Source: Kribbella voronezhensis
Lineage (GTDB): Bacteria; Actinomycetota; Actinomycetes; Propionibacteriales; Kribbellaceae
Direction of reading: 5' to 3'
Assembly: GCF_004365175.1 (NCBI RefSeq)
Contig: NZ_SOCE01000001.1
Span: 5,613,098-5,677,097 of the forward strand
DNA length: 64,000 nucleotides
Shown: piece after piece, positions 15,781 through 23,362 of the stretch
Position numbering within the stretch: the first letter of the stretch is position 1
Layout of the letters: each line of letters starts with the position of its first letter
The notes under the pieces: model-generated
Databases searched by the model: none
What the model was told of the DNA's origin: nothing
Seen by the model: only the letters and a program-made list of their open reading frames with translations
Made by a program: the position numbers and the translations under genes

Positions 15781-17240
15781 TGGCAGTAACTGATACAGAC
15801 GAACCGCTGCGGCTCAGCATCGACGAGCTCCGCACGCTGTTCCTGTTCGAGAGCCTGACCGACGAGCAACTCGGCTGGCTGTCGCGGGAAGGGCACGTGG
15901 AGGCCGTCGAGGAAGGCATCGTCTTCGCCGAGGGCGACGAGGCGACGTGTTGCTACCTGCTGCTCACCGGTGGGATCCGGATGTGCAAGCTGTCTCACGG
16001 CGAAGAGGTGGAGATCAACCGCAGTACGCAACGCGGTGTGTACGCCGGTGCCGTCACCGCCTTCCTCGGCGCCGACGAGCGCAAGGCCTACGGCGCGACC
16101 ATGCGGGTGCTCGAACCGTCCACGTTCTTCGTCATCACCGCCGAGACGATGGCGACGATGATGAACCGCTGGTTCCCGATGGCCGTGCACCTGATCGACG
16201 GCTTCGTCCAGGGCATGCGGCGGACCAACGAGACGATGGGCGAGCGGGAGCGGTTGCTTGCCCTGGGCTCCTTGTCCGCCGGATTGACGCACGAGCTCAA
16301 CAACCCTGCGGCCGCGGCGGTCCGGGCGGCCGCGACGTTGCGGCAGCGGGTGGCCGGTATGCGGTCCAAGCTGGCGATGCTTGCCGACGGCACCCTTGAC
16401 GCGACCAAGTTGCACACGATCGTCGAACTCCAGGAAGCCGCCGTCGAGAAGGTCGCCAAGGCGCCCGAGCTGTCGCCCCTGGATCTGAGCGACGCCGAGG
16501 ACACGCTGACCGACTGGCTGGACGACCACGGCGTCAACGCTTCGTGGGATGTCGCGCCGGTGCTGGCCGCGGTGGGGCTCGACGTGCCGTGGATGGAGGA
16601 GGTGCTCGCGGCCGTCGGCGACGAGTACCTCGAAGGCGCGGTGCGCTGGTTGATGTACACGATCGACACCGAGTCGCTGATGAACGAGATCGACGACTCG
16701 GTGACCCGCATCTCGACGCTGGTCGGCGCCGCCAAGCAGTACTCGCAGATCGACCGGGCGCCGTACCAGGTGGTCGATCTGCGCGAACTGCTGAAGTCGA
16801 CGCTGGTGATGATGTCCGGCAAGTTGCAGGGCCTGAACGTGGTGAAGGAGTTCGATCCCGACCTGCCGCACATTCCGGCGTACGCGGCGGAACTGAACCA
16901 GGTCTGGACGAACATCATCGACAACGCAGTCGGCGCGATGAACGGCGAGGGCACGCTGACGATCCGGACCAAGCGCGACGGCGCCTATGCCGTCGTGATG
17001 ATCGGCGACACCGGCCCCGGCATCCCGCCGGAGATCCGGAACCGCATCTTCGAGCCGTTCTTCACCACCAAGCCGATCGGCGAAGGCACCGGCCTCGGCC
17101 TCGACATCTCCTGGCGCATCGTGGTCAAGAAGCACCACGGCGACCTTCGCGTCGACTCGAAACCCGGCGAGACCTGGTTCAAGATCATCCTCCCGATCGA
17201 CCCCGACAACGAGATCGAAGCCCAGGCCGACCTGATCTGA
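15780..17240 (+). CDS. Sensor histidine kinase with N-terminal cyclic-nucleotide-binding (CRP-like) domain
   Basis: A 486-residue kinase. Residues about 18-135 form a cNMP-binding-type beta-barrel (LTDEQLGWLSREGHVEAVEE through YAGAVTAFLG). A dimerisation/phospho-acceptor helix with the H-box GLTHELNNPAAAA follows, then a long helical insert. The ATP-binding domain carries the N-box (TNIIDNAVGAMN), G1 (DTGPGIPPE) and G2 (GTGLGLDIS). There is no transmembrane segment, so it is a cytoplasmic sensor. It is translationally coupled to the receiver/flavoprotein upstream, its obvious phosphotransfer partner. Whether the barrel binds cAMP, haem or another ligand is not visible. Confidence 0.9.
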   Translation: MAVTDTDEPLRLSIDELRTLFLFESLTDEQLGWLSREGHVEAVEEGIVFAEGDEATCCYLLLTGGIRMCKLSHGEEVEINRSTQRGVYAGAVTAFLGADERKAYGATMRVLEPSTFFVITAETMATMMNRWFPMAVHLIDGFVQGMRRTNETMGERERLLALGSLSAGLTHELNNPAAAAVRAAATLRQRVAGMRSKLAMLADGTLDATKLHTIVELQEAAVEKVAKAPELSPLDLSDAEDTLTDWLDDHGVNASWDVAPVLAAVGLDVPWMEEVLAAVGDEYLEGAVRWLMYTIDTESLMNEIDDSVTRISTLVGAAKQYSQIDRAPYQVVDLRELLKSTLVMMSGKLQGLNVVKEFDPDLPHIPAYAAELNQVWTNIIDNAVGAMNGEGTLTIRTKRDGAYAVVMIGDTGPGIPPEIRNRIFEPFFTTKPIGEGTGLGLDISWRIVVKKHHGDLRVDSKPGETWFKIILPIDPDNEIEAQADLI

Positions 17241-17252
17241 TCCGGTCGACGG

Positions 17253-18008
17253 CTAGTTGTCGAGGCGCTTGGCGGCGGCGTCGAGGTGGTGGCGCCACGT
17301 TTCGGCCGCCGGGGAGTCGGGCGAGTGGTCGGCGAGGGACAGTAGGCCCTGGACGATCAGGGACGGGAGTACGTCGTCGAGGCCGGTGTCGTGGCCGTAG
17401 ACCGCGATGGTGGCGGGCCAGTCGTTGGGGTCGACCGAGGTGAGCAGGAACCAGCCGAGGTCGAGGATGCCGGGGGCTGCGGAGACGTCCTCCCAGTCCA
17501 GGAGGGCGACTTCGCCGGTGGGGCTGGTGCGGAGGTTCTGGGCCGAGGCGTCGCCATGGACCAAGGTCAACGGGCCGGCGTCGAGAAGTTGGCGCTCGGC
17601 GGCGGCGACGTTGCCGACCAGTCGTTCGCCGACAGCCTGGACCGCCGGCGGTAGGTTGGCGAGGCGGGGCCACGTTTCGTCGTACAGGCGTCCGACCAGG
17701 TCGACGGCCGCGCCGACCGGCCGGAGCCACGGCCAGCGCCGAACGGCCTCGCCTTCCCAGCGCGAATGGAGCAGACGGAGGGTGTGCGCCGCCCCGTCCG
17801 GGGTGGCGCCGGGTGTCCAGGCCGAAAGGTCCTCCAGTTCCAGCAGGGTGCCGTCTTCGGTCTCCTCGGCGCGATAGCAGATCGGCACGCGGATGCCGAT
17901 GACCGGTGCGATCTCGCGGTAGAAGCGGATCTCCGAACCGAAGATGTCCAGGGCGTCGGCGATCGACCCGGCTGCGGCGAGCTCGCGGCGCTTCACGAAG
18001 ACGGTCAT
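17253..18008 (-). CDS. Aminoglycoside-phosphotransferase-like kinase, apparently lacking the first N-lobe strands
   Basis: A 251-residue protein with the APH/choline-kinase catalytic core: LVHGDASAQNL (Brenner motif, HGDxxxxN) and LLDWEDVS (metal-binding DWE). The start at 18008 has an AAGGTGAGG ribosome site. Related proteins have about 40-60 residues of nucleotide-binding N-lobe before the segment that here begins at residue 3 (VFVKRRELAAAGS to EIRFYREIAPVIG). The first beta-strands and glycine loop therefore seem to be missing, and only 42 bases separate it from the next gene. The substrate is unknown; antibiotic resistance should not be assumed. Confidence 0.75.
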   Translation of the reverse strand: MTVFVKRRELAAAGSIADALDIFGSEIRFYREIAPVIGIRVPICYRAEETEDGTLLELEDLSAWTPGATPDGAAHTLRLLHSRWEGEAVRRWPWLRPVGAAVDLVGRLYDETWPRLANLPPAVQAVGERLVGNVAAAERQLLDAGPLTLVHGDASAQNLRTSPTGEVALLDWEDVSAAPGILDLGWFLLTSVDPNDWPATIAVYGHDTGLDDVLPSLIVQGLLSLADHSPDSPAAETWRHHLDAAAKRLDN

Positions 18009-18050
18009 CGCCTCACCTTCGCAACTCCGCCACCGGACCGCCACTCAATA

Positions 18051-18869
18051 TCAGGGAGTCGGCTGGGTGGATTCGAGGTCGGCGATGGCGGCTCGGGTGG
18101 CGGTGGCGAAGGTGCGGAAGAGGTCCAGGGTGGTGTTCTTGCGGTCGGCTCGGGTGTTGGTGCCGAACATTGCCGAGCGCAACGAGGTGGTGAGTTCGAG
18201 CTGGGCACCGGCGCCGAGCAGGGTGCGGTTGGCGATGTTGGTGGGTTCGTCGCCGTTCAGGTCGCTGATCGACGCGGCGTCGATCGCCCGGATGCCGGCG
18301 GCACCGAGTCTGGTCAGCAACTTGGTTTTGAAGGTGCCGTTTCGGCCGCCGACCAGAACCGCCTGAGCGCCGTCCGCGAGACCTGCTTGCGCCGCAGTAC
18401 AACCGTGCAGGCTGACTGCGTTCACTGAGCCGGCCGTGAGTGCGCGTGCGACCGGGTCGTCACAGTTCGTCGAGGTGACGTGCAACTCGCCGTTGTTGCT
18501 CAGCCGCAGCCCTTCGAACATCCAGTAGTCGTGAACCGGGCCGCCGGCAGGTGTCGGATCCAGGCTGGCCGGGTGATATCCGGCGATCGCCAAGCAGAGT
18601 TCCGACGTACCGGCTTCGATTCCACCGCCGTGCGGAGCCAGGATCACGGTGCGCTGTACGGCGTACCGCTGGCTGAGGTCGTCGTCGAACCACTCGTGCC
18701 GGCGGTATCGACGCGAGTAGTCGACGCCTTCGACCACGGAAGTGTCGGCGTAGAGCGCGGTGTTCGACGGGTAGCGGTCGGCGGTCGTCGCGGCCGAGGC
18801 TGTCAGGCCGCGCGATACGGCGGTCGCAGCAACAGCCAGGCCGAGAAAACCTCTTCGGCTACTACGCAT
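18051..18869 (-). CDS. Tat-exported poly-gamma-glutamate hydrolase family protein
   Basis: A 272-residue protein. The twin-arginine signal SSRRGFLGLAVAATAVS is at residues 3-19. The mature part matches the zinc-dependent poly-gamma-glutamate hydrolase (phage PghP-like) family: VILAPHGGGIEAGTSEL supplies the first histidine and a glutamate, YWMFEG and ELHVTSTNCDDP follow, and AVSLHGC supplies the second metal histidine. These enzymes cut gamma-linked polyglutamate capsules such as those of bacilli. It stands alone with about 80 bases of leader. Its exported location suits use of an external polymer or stripping of other bacteria. Confidence 0.85.
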   Translation of the reverse strand: MRSSRRGFLGLAVAATAVSRGLTASAATTADRYPSNTALYADTSVVEGVDYSRRYRRHEWFDDDLSQRYAVQRTVILAPHGGGIEAGTSELCLAIAGYHPASLDPTPAGGPVHDYWMFEGLRLSNNGELHVTSTNCDDPVARALTAGSVNAVSLHGCTAAQAGLADGAQAVLVGGRNGTFKTKLLTRLGAAGIRAIDAASISDLNGDEPTNIANRTLLGAGAQLELTTSLRSAMFGTNTRADRKNTTLDLFRTFATATRAAIADLESTQPTP

Positions 18870-18956
18870 GCCGCCCCTCCCCAGATCCGGTCAACCTCAC
18901 CAACCTTGGGACCAACGGGATCGTCTCGCCGATCTTCCGGCGTGTCGCCGCCTGCC

Positions 18957-19889
18957 TCAGCGCAGAGCGGTGCCGTGCGACTGCGCCAGCAGGCTGAGTT
19001 CTTCGCGGGTAGGAAGCGACTCCCAGTCGCCGAAAGCGCCTACGCAGAAGGCGCCGCCGGCTGTGGCGCGTTCGAGGCGAGCGGTGATCGGAAGCCCGTC
19101 GAGGGTGGCGGAGAGGTACCCGGACACGAAGGCGTCTCCTGCGCCGATGCTGTCGACAACAGTGACCGGGAGGGCGGGCTGGTGGATGGTCCCGGCGCTG
19201 GTGTGGGACCAGGCGCCCTTCCCGCCGGCGGTGACGACGACTTCGCTGACCGAGGTGAGGAGTTCGGCGACCGGGTCGGTGGCGTCGGTGAGGAGGTCGA
19301 GTTCGTCATCTGAGGCGAACACGGTGTGGACGTGAGGCAGGAGCTCGCGCAGTACCGCGGCAGCGTCCGCGCGCGACCAGAGGCGGCCGCGGTAGTTGAC
19401 GTCGAGCGAAACCTGGACGCCGGCCGAAGCAGCAGCCCGTACTGCGGACAGCGTCGCGGCGCGGGCCTGGTCCGACAACGCCGGCGTGATCCCGGTGACG
19501 TGAAGCAGCCGCGGTCGCGCGTCTTCCAAGGCCGCAAGGCATTCCGCGGCAGTCAGCGTCGAGCCGGCCGATCCGCGCCGGTGGTAGCTGACCCGGGTGA
19601 TGTCGTGGGCCGGCTGGTCGAAGGCGATGAAGCCGGTGAACGACTCGTCCGAGAAGCGCAGGTACCGGGTGTCGACCCCTTCGGCACGCAACGTCCGCTG
19701 GATCAGCCGCCCTGGCTCATCGTTGCCCACAGCACCTATCCACGCGGCCTGATGTCCGAGCCGCGCGAGGCCGATCGCCACGTTGCTCTCCGAACCGGCG
19801 ACGGACAGATGCGCCTCGCCGCCCATTCTGAGTGCCGTTTTGGACCGGATCGAGACCATCGCCTCGCCGAGGGTGAGAACGTCACTCAT
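18957..19889 (-). CDS. kdgK: PfkB-family 2-keto-3-deoxygluconate/galactonate kinase
   Basis: A 310-residue sugar kinase. The N-terminal glycine motif is in GGEAHLSVAGSESNVAIGLARL, split here as GGEAHLSVAGSESN and VAIGLARLG. The C-terminal PfkB signature contains the catalytic aspartate in VVDSIGAGDAFVSGY. The segments DVNYRGRLW and TGFIAFDQ resemble KDG kinases, which phosphorylate 2-keto-3-deoxygluconate or -galactonate at C6. It overlaps the aldolase gene by 8 bases, so the two are co-translated, and the aldolase uses the kinase product. With galactonate dehydratase 4 kb away, 2-keto-3-deoxygalactonate is the likely substrate here; this is inference. Confidence 0.88.
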   Translation of the reverse strand: MSDVLTLGEAMVSIRSKTALRMGGEAHLSVAGSESNVAIGLARLGHQAAWIGAVGNDEPGRLIQRTLRAEGVDTRYLRFSDESFTGFIAFDQPAHDITRVSYHRRGSAGSTLTAAECLAALEDARPRLLHVTGITPALSDQARAATLSAVRAAASAGVQVSLDVNYRGRLWSRADAAAVLRELLPHVHTVFASDDELDLLTDATDPVAELLTSVSEVVVTAGGKGAWSHTSAGTIHQPALPVTVVDSIGAGDAFVSGYLSATLDGLPITARLERATAGGAFCVGAFGDWESLPTREELSLLAQSHGTALR

Positions 19890-20505
19890 CGCTCACCGCG
19901 GCCAGGAAGGTGGCGGCGCGCTCAGCCAGGTCGGCTTGGGAGCCGCCGGTGCCGGCGTCGCCCAGCAGGGGAGACCCGATGCCGACCGCGAAGGCGCCGG
20001 CCGCCAGGTAGAGGGGGGCCGACTCCGCGTCGACGCCGCCGACCGCGATCAGCGGCGCGTTGGGGAGCGGGGCGCGGAGCTCGCGCAGGTAGCCCGGGCC
20101 GTGCAGCTTCGCAGGGAAGATCTTCACCGCGAGCGCACCCGCGTCGAGCGCCGTGACTACCTCTGTCGGGGTCAGAGCGCCACAGAGCAGCGGCAGGCCG
20201 AGCTCGACGCTGCGGTGAGCGCCGCGGGTGATCGCGGGCGTCACGGTGAAGCCGGCTCCGGCGGCCGCGATCTCGTCGGCCTGGGCGGCGGTGATCACCG
20301 TGCCCGCGCCGAGCAGTACCGACGGGTCGAACTCCGAGCGAGCTTTGGCGATCGCCTCCGTGGCGCCTGGGGTCGTCAGCGACACCTCGAGAGCGGTGAT
20401 CCCGGCACCGACCAAGGTCCGGACGCACTCGAGCGCCCGGTCCGGTCCATCGGCCCGGATGATCGCCAGCACCTTGCGACGGCTGAGTTCGGCCAGCAGC
20501 TCCAC
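19882..20505 (-). CDS. 2-dehydro-3-deoxy-6-phosphogluconate/galactonate aldolase (KDPG aldolase family)
   Basis: A 207-residue class I aldolase of the KDPG/KHG family. Visible motifs are LAIIRADG, the ALEVSLTTPGA strand with the catalytic glutamate, LLGAGTVITAAQ, and the Schiff-base lysine in ALAVKIFPAKLHGPGYL. AVGGVDAES near the C-terminus is the phosphate-binding loop. It splits KDPG or KDPGal into pyruvate and glyceraldehyde 3-phosphate. The GTG start at 20505 is preceded by GAAGGAGAG. It is the first gene of the aldolase-kinase operon, controlled from the promoter at 20570-20599. Confidence 0.9.
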   Translation of the reverse strand: MELLAELSRRKVLAIIRADGPDRALECVRTLVGAGITALEVSLTTPGATEAIAKARSEFDPSVLLGAGTVITAAQADEIAAAGAGFTVTPAITRGAHRSVELGLPLLCGALTPTEVVTALDAGALAVKIFPAKLHGPGYLRELRAPLPNAPLIAVGGVDAESAPLYLAAGAFAVGIGSPLLGDAGTGGSQADLAERAATFLAAVSDE

Positions 20506-20569
20506 GACAGCTCTCCTTCGACGAATTCACGGTAGTTGACACACGCCCGTGGGCGTTTGATCGATCCAC

Positions 20570-20599
20570 ACATAGGACGTGCTATGTCTGGCGTTTCAA
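20570..20599 (-). promoter_or_regulatory. Promoter of the aldolase-kinase operon with overlapping operator
   Basis: Read on the minus strand: TTGAAA (20599-20594), an 18-base spacer, and CTATGT (20575-20570) as the -10 box. ACATAG (20570-20575) and CTATGT (20582-20587) form a perfect inverted repeat with a 6-base centre, one arm being the -10 itself. A protein bound here would block transcription. The DgoR-like GntR regulator at 24498 is one candidate. Confidence 0.5.
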
Positions 20600-20619
20600 G
20601 CGTGACTTTGGTGGATAAG

Positions 20620-20630
20620 TTACGAACTAA
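20620..20630. promoter_or_regulatory. TTACGAAYTAA motif upstream of the sialidase gene
   Basis: TTACGAACTAA matches 10 of 11 positions with TTACGAATTAA at 26065-26075, in front of the sugar ABC operon. AT-rich words of this length are rare here. It overlaps a short palindrome AGTT-ACG-AACT (20618-20628). It may be a shared regulator site. Confidence 0.4.
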
Positions 20631-20684
20631 GCAACTCATCCGGTTGTTTACTTTCCGTTCACCGGAAGGCAGGTCTCCCGCCCC

Positions 20685-22502
20685 ATGCCCAGCTTCCGCC
20701 GTTTCCTGATCCCGCTCGTCACGCTGCTTCTGCTGACCGCGGGCCTGACCGCCGCGCCGCTGCAAACCCGGCCGGCCGCGGCCGCCGTGACCCAGACGGT
20801 CCTCTTCGACAAAGGTTTCGCCGGCTACGGCTGCTACCGAATCCCCGCGATCGTCCGAACCAGGGCGGGCACCCTGCTCGCCTTCGCCGAAGCACGCCGT
20901 ACCTGGTGTGCCGACTCCCAGGAGATCGACCTCGTCGTACGCCGGTCCGTCGACGACGGGCGCACCTGGTCGGCTCAGCAGACTGTGCTGTCCGGTGTCG
21001 ACGGCGACCCGGACGCCGTCTCCACCCGCGGCAACCCGACGCCGATCGTCGATCTCGAGACCGGCCGGATCGTGCTTCTGACCACCATGGATCCCGGCAA
21101 CGGGACCAATCGTCCGCGGACGCCGTACGTCCAGTTCAGTGACGACGACGGCCTGACCTTCAGTACTGCGAGAAACATCGCCGCCGAGATCGATGACCCG
21201 GCCTGGGGCTGGTACGCGACCGGACCGGTGCACGGCATCCAGTTGACGCGCGGCGCACACCAGGGCCGGCTCGTCGCGGGGACGAACTACGACGTCGACG
21301 GCAAGGTCGCCGGACAACTCGTCTACAGCGACGATCATGGCGAAACCTGGCACAAGGGCGCCACCGACCTGCGCAACGACGGCATCGTGCCGCAGGAGAT
21401 CAGCGTGGTCGAGAAGGTTGACGGCGGCATCTATGCCGGTGCCCGGAACAACAACGGCACCGGCGGGAACAGCCGGGCATTTGCCGTCAGCAACGACGGC
21501 GGCGAGACCTACGTCGCGCCGTACGCGAGTGTCGACGGGCTGACGACTCCCACGGTGCAAGGATCGTTGCTGCGACTGCGGGCCGTCGACCAAGGTGCGA
21601 AGTACAACCGCATTCTCTTCGCTTCGCCGGCGGATCCGGAGCGGCGCAGGTACATGACGATCCGGTCCAGTTTCGACGAGGGCAGGACGTGGCAGTCCGT
21701 TGCCGATGGCACCAGGATCACCAGCGACTGGTCCGGGTACTCCGACATGACCGTGCTCGGCACGGGCGAGATCGGGTTGCTCTACGAAGGCGGTACGGTC
21801 GATGCCCGCGACCAGATCCGCTTCGCGCGGTTCACCGAGACCGACCTCGGGCTTCCGGATGGTCCGAGCGGTCCGATGACGCCGGACGTTTCCGGGCTGG
21901 GGAACAACAGCTACCTGCGCGGCGGGACGACCTCGGTGGCCGGCAGGTTCGGGCAGGCGCGAGATCTGGACGGGGTCGACGACGCGATCCAGCTCCCGTT
22001 CGCCGAGTCGCTGGCGGTCGGGGCGGGGGACTTCACCGCGATGGCCTGGATCAAGTACGGCGCCAGTACGGCGAACCAGGCGATCTTCTGGGGTTACGGC
22101 ATCAACGACTTCTCCCAGTTCTGGCTGCGCGCCGAACCGGGTGACAAGCGGATCCGCGGACTGATCACCACCGGCGGCAACACGGCCGCGGTCGCGACGA
22201 CGAAGGCCTACAACGACAACGCCTGGCATCACGTCGCCCTGCAGCGCAAAGCGGGAACCCTGTCGATCTGGGTCGACGGCGCTCAGGTGGCGAGTGTCGC
22301 CGCACCGATCGGATCGGTCAGCCCGGGCCGGCCGTTCAAGGTGTACGTCGGTCAACGGCTCGACGGGGCGCATCACTTCGACGGGGCGCTGGACGAGGTC
22401 CGCATCTATCGGCGGGCGTTGACCTCCGCCGAGATCGGCTCCATCCGGACGACCAACGCGACCACGATTCCCACCGCCGTCCTGGATCTCCCGCTCGAGT
22501 AG
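20685..22502 (+). CDS. Secreted exo-alpha-sialidase (GH33) with C-terminal LamG lectin domain
   Basis: A 605-residue secreted enzyme. Residues 1-34 form a signal peptide. The six-bladed propeller starts with the YRIP motif (51-54, first triad arginine). It has five Asp-boxes (SVDDGRTWS, SDDDGLTFS, SDDHGETWH, SNDGGETYV, SFDEGRTWQ), diagnostic of sialidases. From about residue 415 a LamG/concanavalin-like domain follows (DLDGVDDAIQLPF to FDGALDEVRIYRRAL). It would release terminal sialic acids from glycans outside the cell. No sialic-acid uptake or nanA/K/E genes are present in the window, so it may serve to expose galactose residues used by the neighbouring genes. Confidence 0.92.
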   Translation: MPSFRRFLIPLVTLLLLTAGLTAAPLQTRPAAAAVTQTVLFDKGFAGYGCYRIPAIVRTRAGTLLAFAEARRTWCADSQEIDLVVRRSVDDGRTWSAQQTVLSGVDGDPDAVSTRGNPTPIVDLETGRIVLLTTMDPGNGTNRPRTPYVQFSDDDGLTFSTARNIAAEIDDPAWGWYATGPVHGIQLTRGAHQGRLVAGTNYDVDGKVAGQLVYSDDHGETWHKGATDLRNDGIVPQEISVVEKVDGGIYAGARNNNGTGGNSRAFAVSNDGGETYVAPYASVDGLTTPTVQGSLLRLRAVDQGAKYNRILFASPADPERRRYMTIRSSFDEGRTWQSVADGTRITSDWSGYSDMTVLGTGEIGLLYEGGTVDARDQIRFARFTETDLGLPDGPSGPMTPDVSGLGNNSYLRGGTTSVAGRFGQARDLDGVDDAIQLPFAESLAVGAGDFTAMAWIKYGASTANQAIFWGYGINDFSQFWLRAEPGDKRIRGLITTGGNTAAVATTKAYNDNAWHHVALQRKAGTLSIWVDGAQVASVAAPIGSVSPGRPFKVYVGQRLDGAHHFDGALDEVRIYRRALTSAEIGSIRTTNATTIPTAVLDLPLE

Positions 22503-22507
22503 CACGA

Positions 22508-23362
22508 TCAGACTGGCCTGGCGGACACTACGAGCCGCCAGGTCAGCTCACCCGATGCCGGAACCGTTGCCGCGTCGCCCGGACCGGCTTCGGCGAGGTC
22601 GAAGACGCGCCCGAGCATCGGCTCCACCCCGAGACTCCGGTACGGCGTACGCTCGGGAAACCCGCCGAGGTTCCGCCACACGGCGACCGATGTCGGTTGC
22701 TCAGGGCAACTGAGCGAGAGGGTCAGCTCAGCGTTCCCATCTCGAACGGAAATGGCCGAGAGATCCACCAGCACACCACCGACCGCCGATCCGTCAGTCG
22801 GACCGTACGTCTCCAGTTCGATCCCACCCGGCGACGGCCAACTCGCCTCCGTCCATGGGAGTGAGGGCGTGTTCAACAAAGGTGCAGCCTCTGGATAGAG
22901 CCTGCAGATGGTGCAGGCGGGAGCGATCAACGTTGTGCCGACGGAGCAGTCCAGCAAGGCGTGAGCCGTCCAGGTGAAGCGATAACCGGGCGAGGCGATC
23001 AGGCGGTAGTCGGCCCAGATGGCGCCTGTTTCGGTGATCTCTGCTGGAGTCTCGCCGCCGTTGAAGCGGCGGAGAAGCACCGCGTCGCCGTACTGGACGA
23101 CGTCCCAGTCGTCGTCTTCGTCGAGCGAACCCCACGGCTGGTTCCACAAGCCGCCGTGGTCCGGGGTGCCGCGGACGGTCGGGAAACACTCGTCCAGTCC
23201 GCCGACGTCGACGTACGACGTGCGTCCCGTCCGTGGTCCCGAAAGCAGACCGGGTCCCGTCCACAACCATTCGCGACCGCCCAGGAACAACGACGTCCAC
23301 CGGCCGCCGTCGTCCAGGTCGACCGTGACCTCGTTGGCTGGAAGGGGAAGCTCTGTCACCAT
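22508..23362 (-). CDS. Aldose-1-epimerase-like (galactose mutarotase superfamily) protein
   Basis: A 284-residue, beta-sandwich-looking protein. Its composition and motifs (LDDGGRWTSLFLGGREWLW, GLDECFPTVRG, DHGGLWNQPWG) resemble galactose-mutarotase-like proteins that accompany sugar-acid operons in actinobacteria. The start at 23362 is chosen because it overlaps the dehydratase stop by 7 bases, giving translational coupling. A longer frame extends to 23482 but lies inside the dehydratase gene. A role in anomer interconversion or lactone handling of galactose/galactonate fits the neighbours, but I cannot see catalytic residues clearly enough to assign it. Confidence 0.65.
   Translation of the reverse strand: MVTELPLPANEVTVDLDDGGRWTSLFLGGREWLWTGPGLLSGPRTGRTSYVDVGGLDECFPTVRGTPDHGGLWNQPWGSLDEDDDWDVVQYGDAVLLRRFNGGETPAEITETGAIWADYRLIASPGYRFTWTAHALLDCSVGTTLIAPACTICRLYPEAAPLLNTPSLPWTEASWPSPGGIELETYGPTDGSAVGGVLVDLSAISVRDGNAELTLSLSCPEQPTSVAVWRNLGGFPERTPYRSLGVEPMLGRVFDLAEAGPGDAATVPASGELTWRLVVSARPV

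Noticed and set aside
15645..17138. 497-codon minus-strand frame opposite the histidine kinase
   Set aside because: Shadow of the kinase gene: histidine/arginine/leucine-rich, no motifs, while the plus strand has full H, N and G boxes.
20376..22505. 709-codon open frame on the minus strand across the sialidase gene
   Set aside because: It is antisense to a clear GH33 protein with five Asp-boxes, has arginine/valine-rich composition typical of a GC-rich shadow frame, no recognisable family and no ribosome site.
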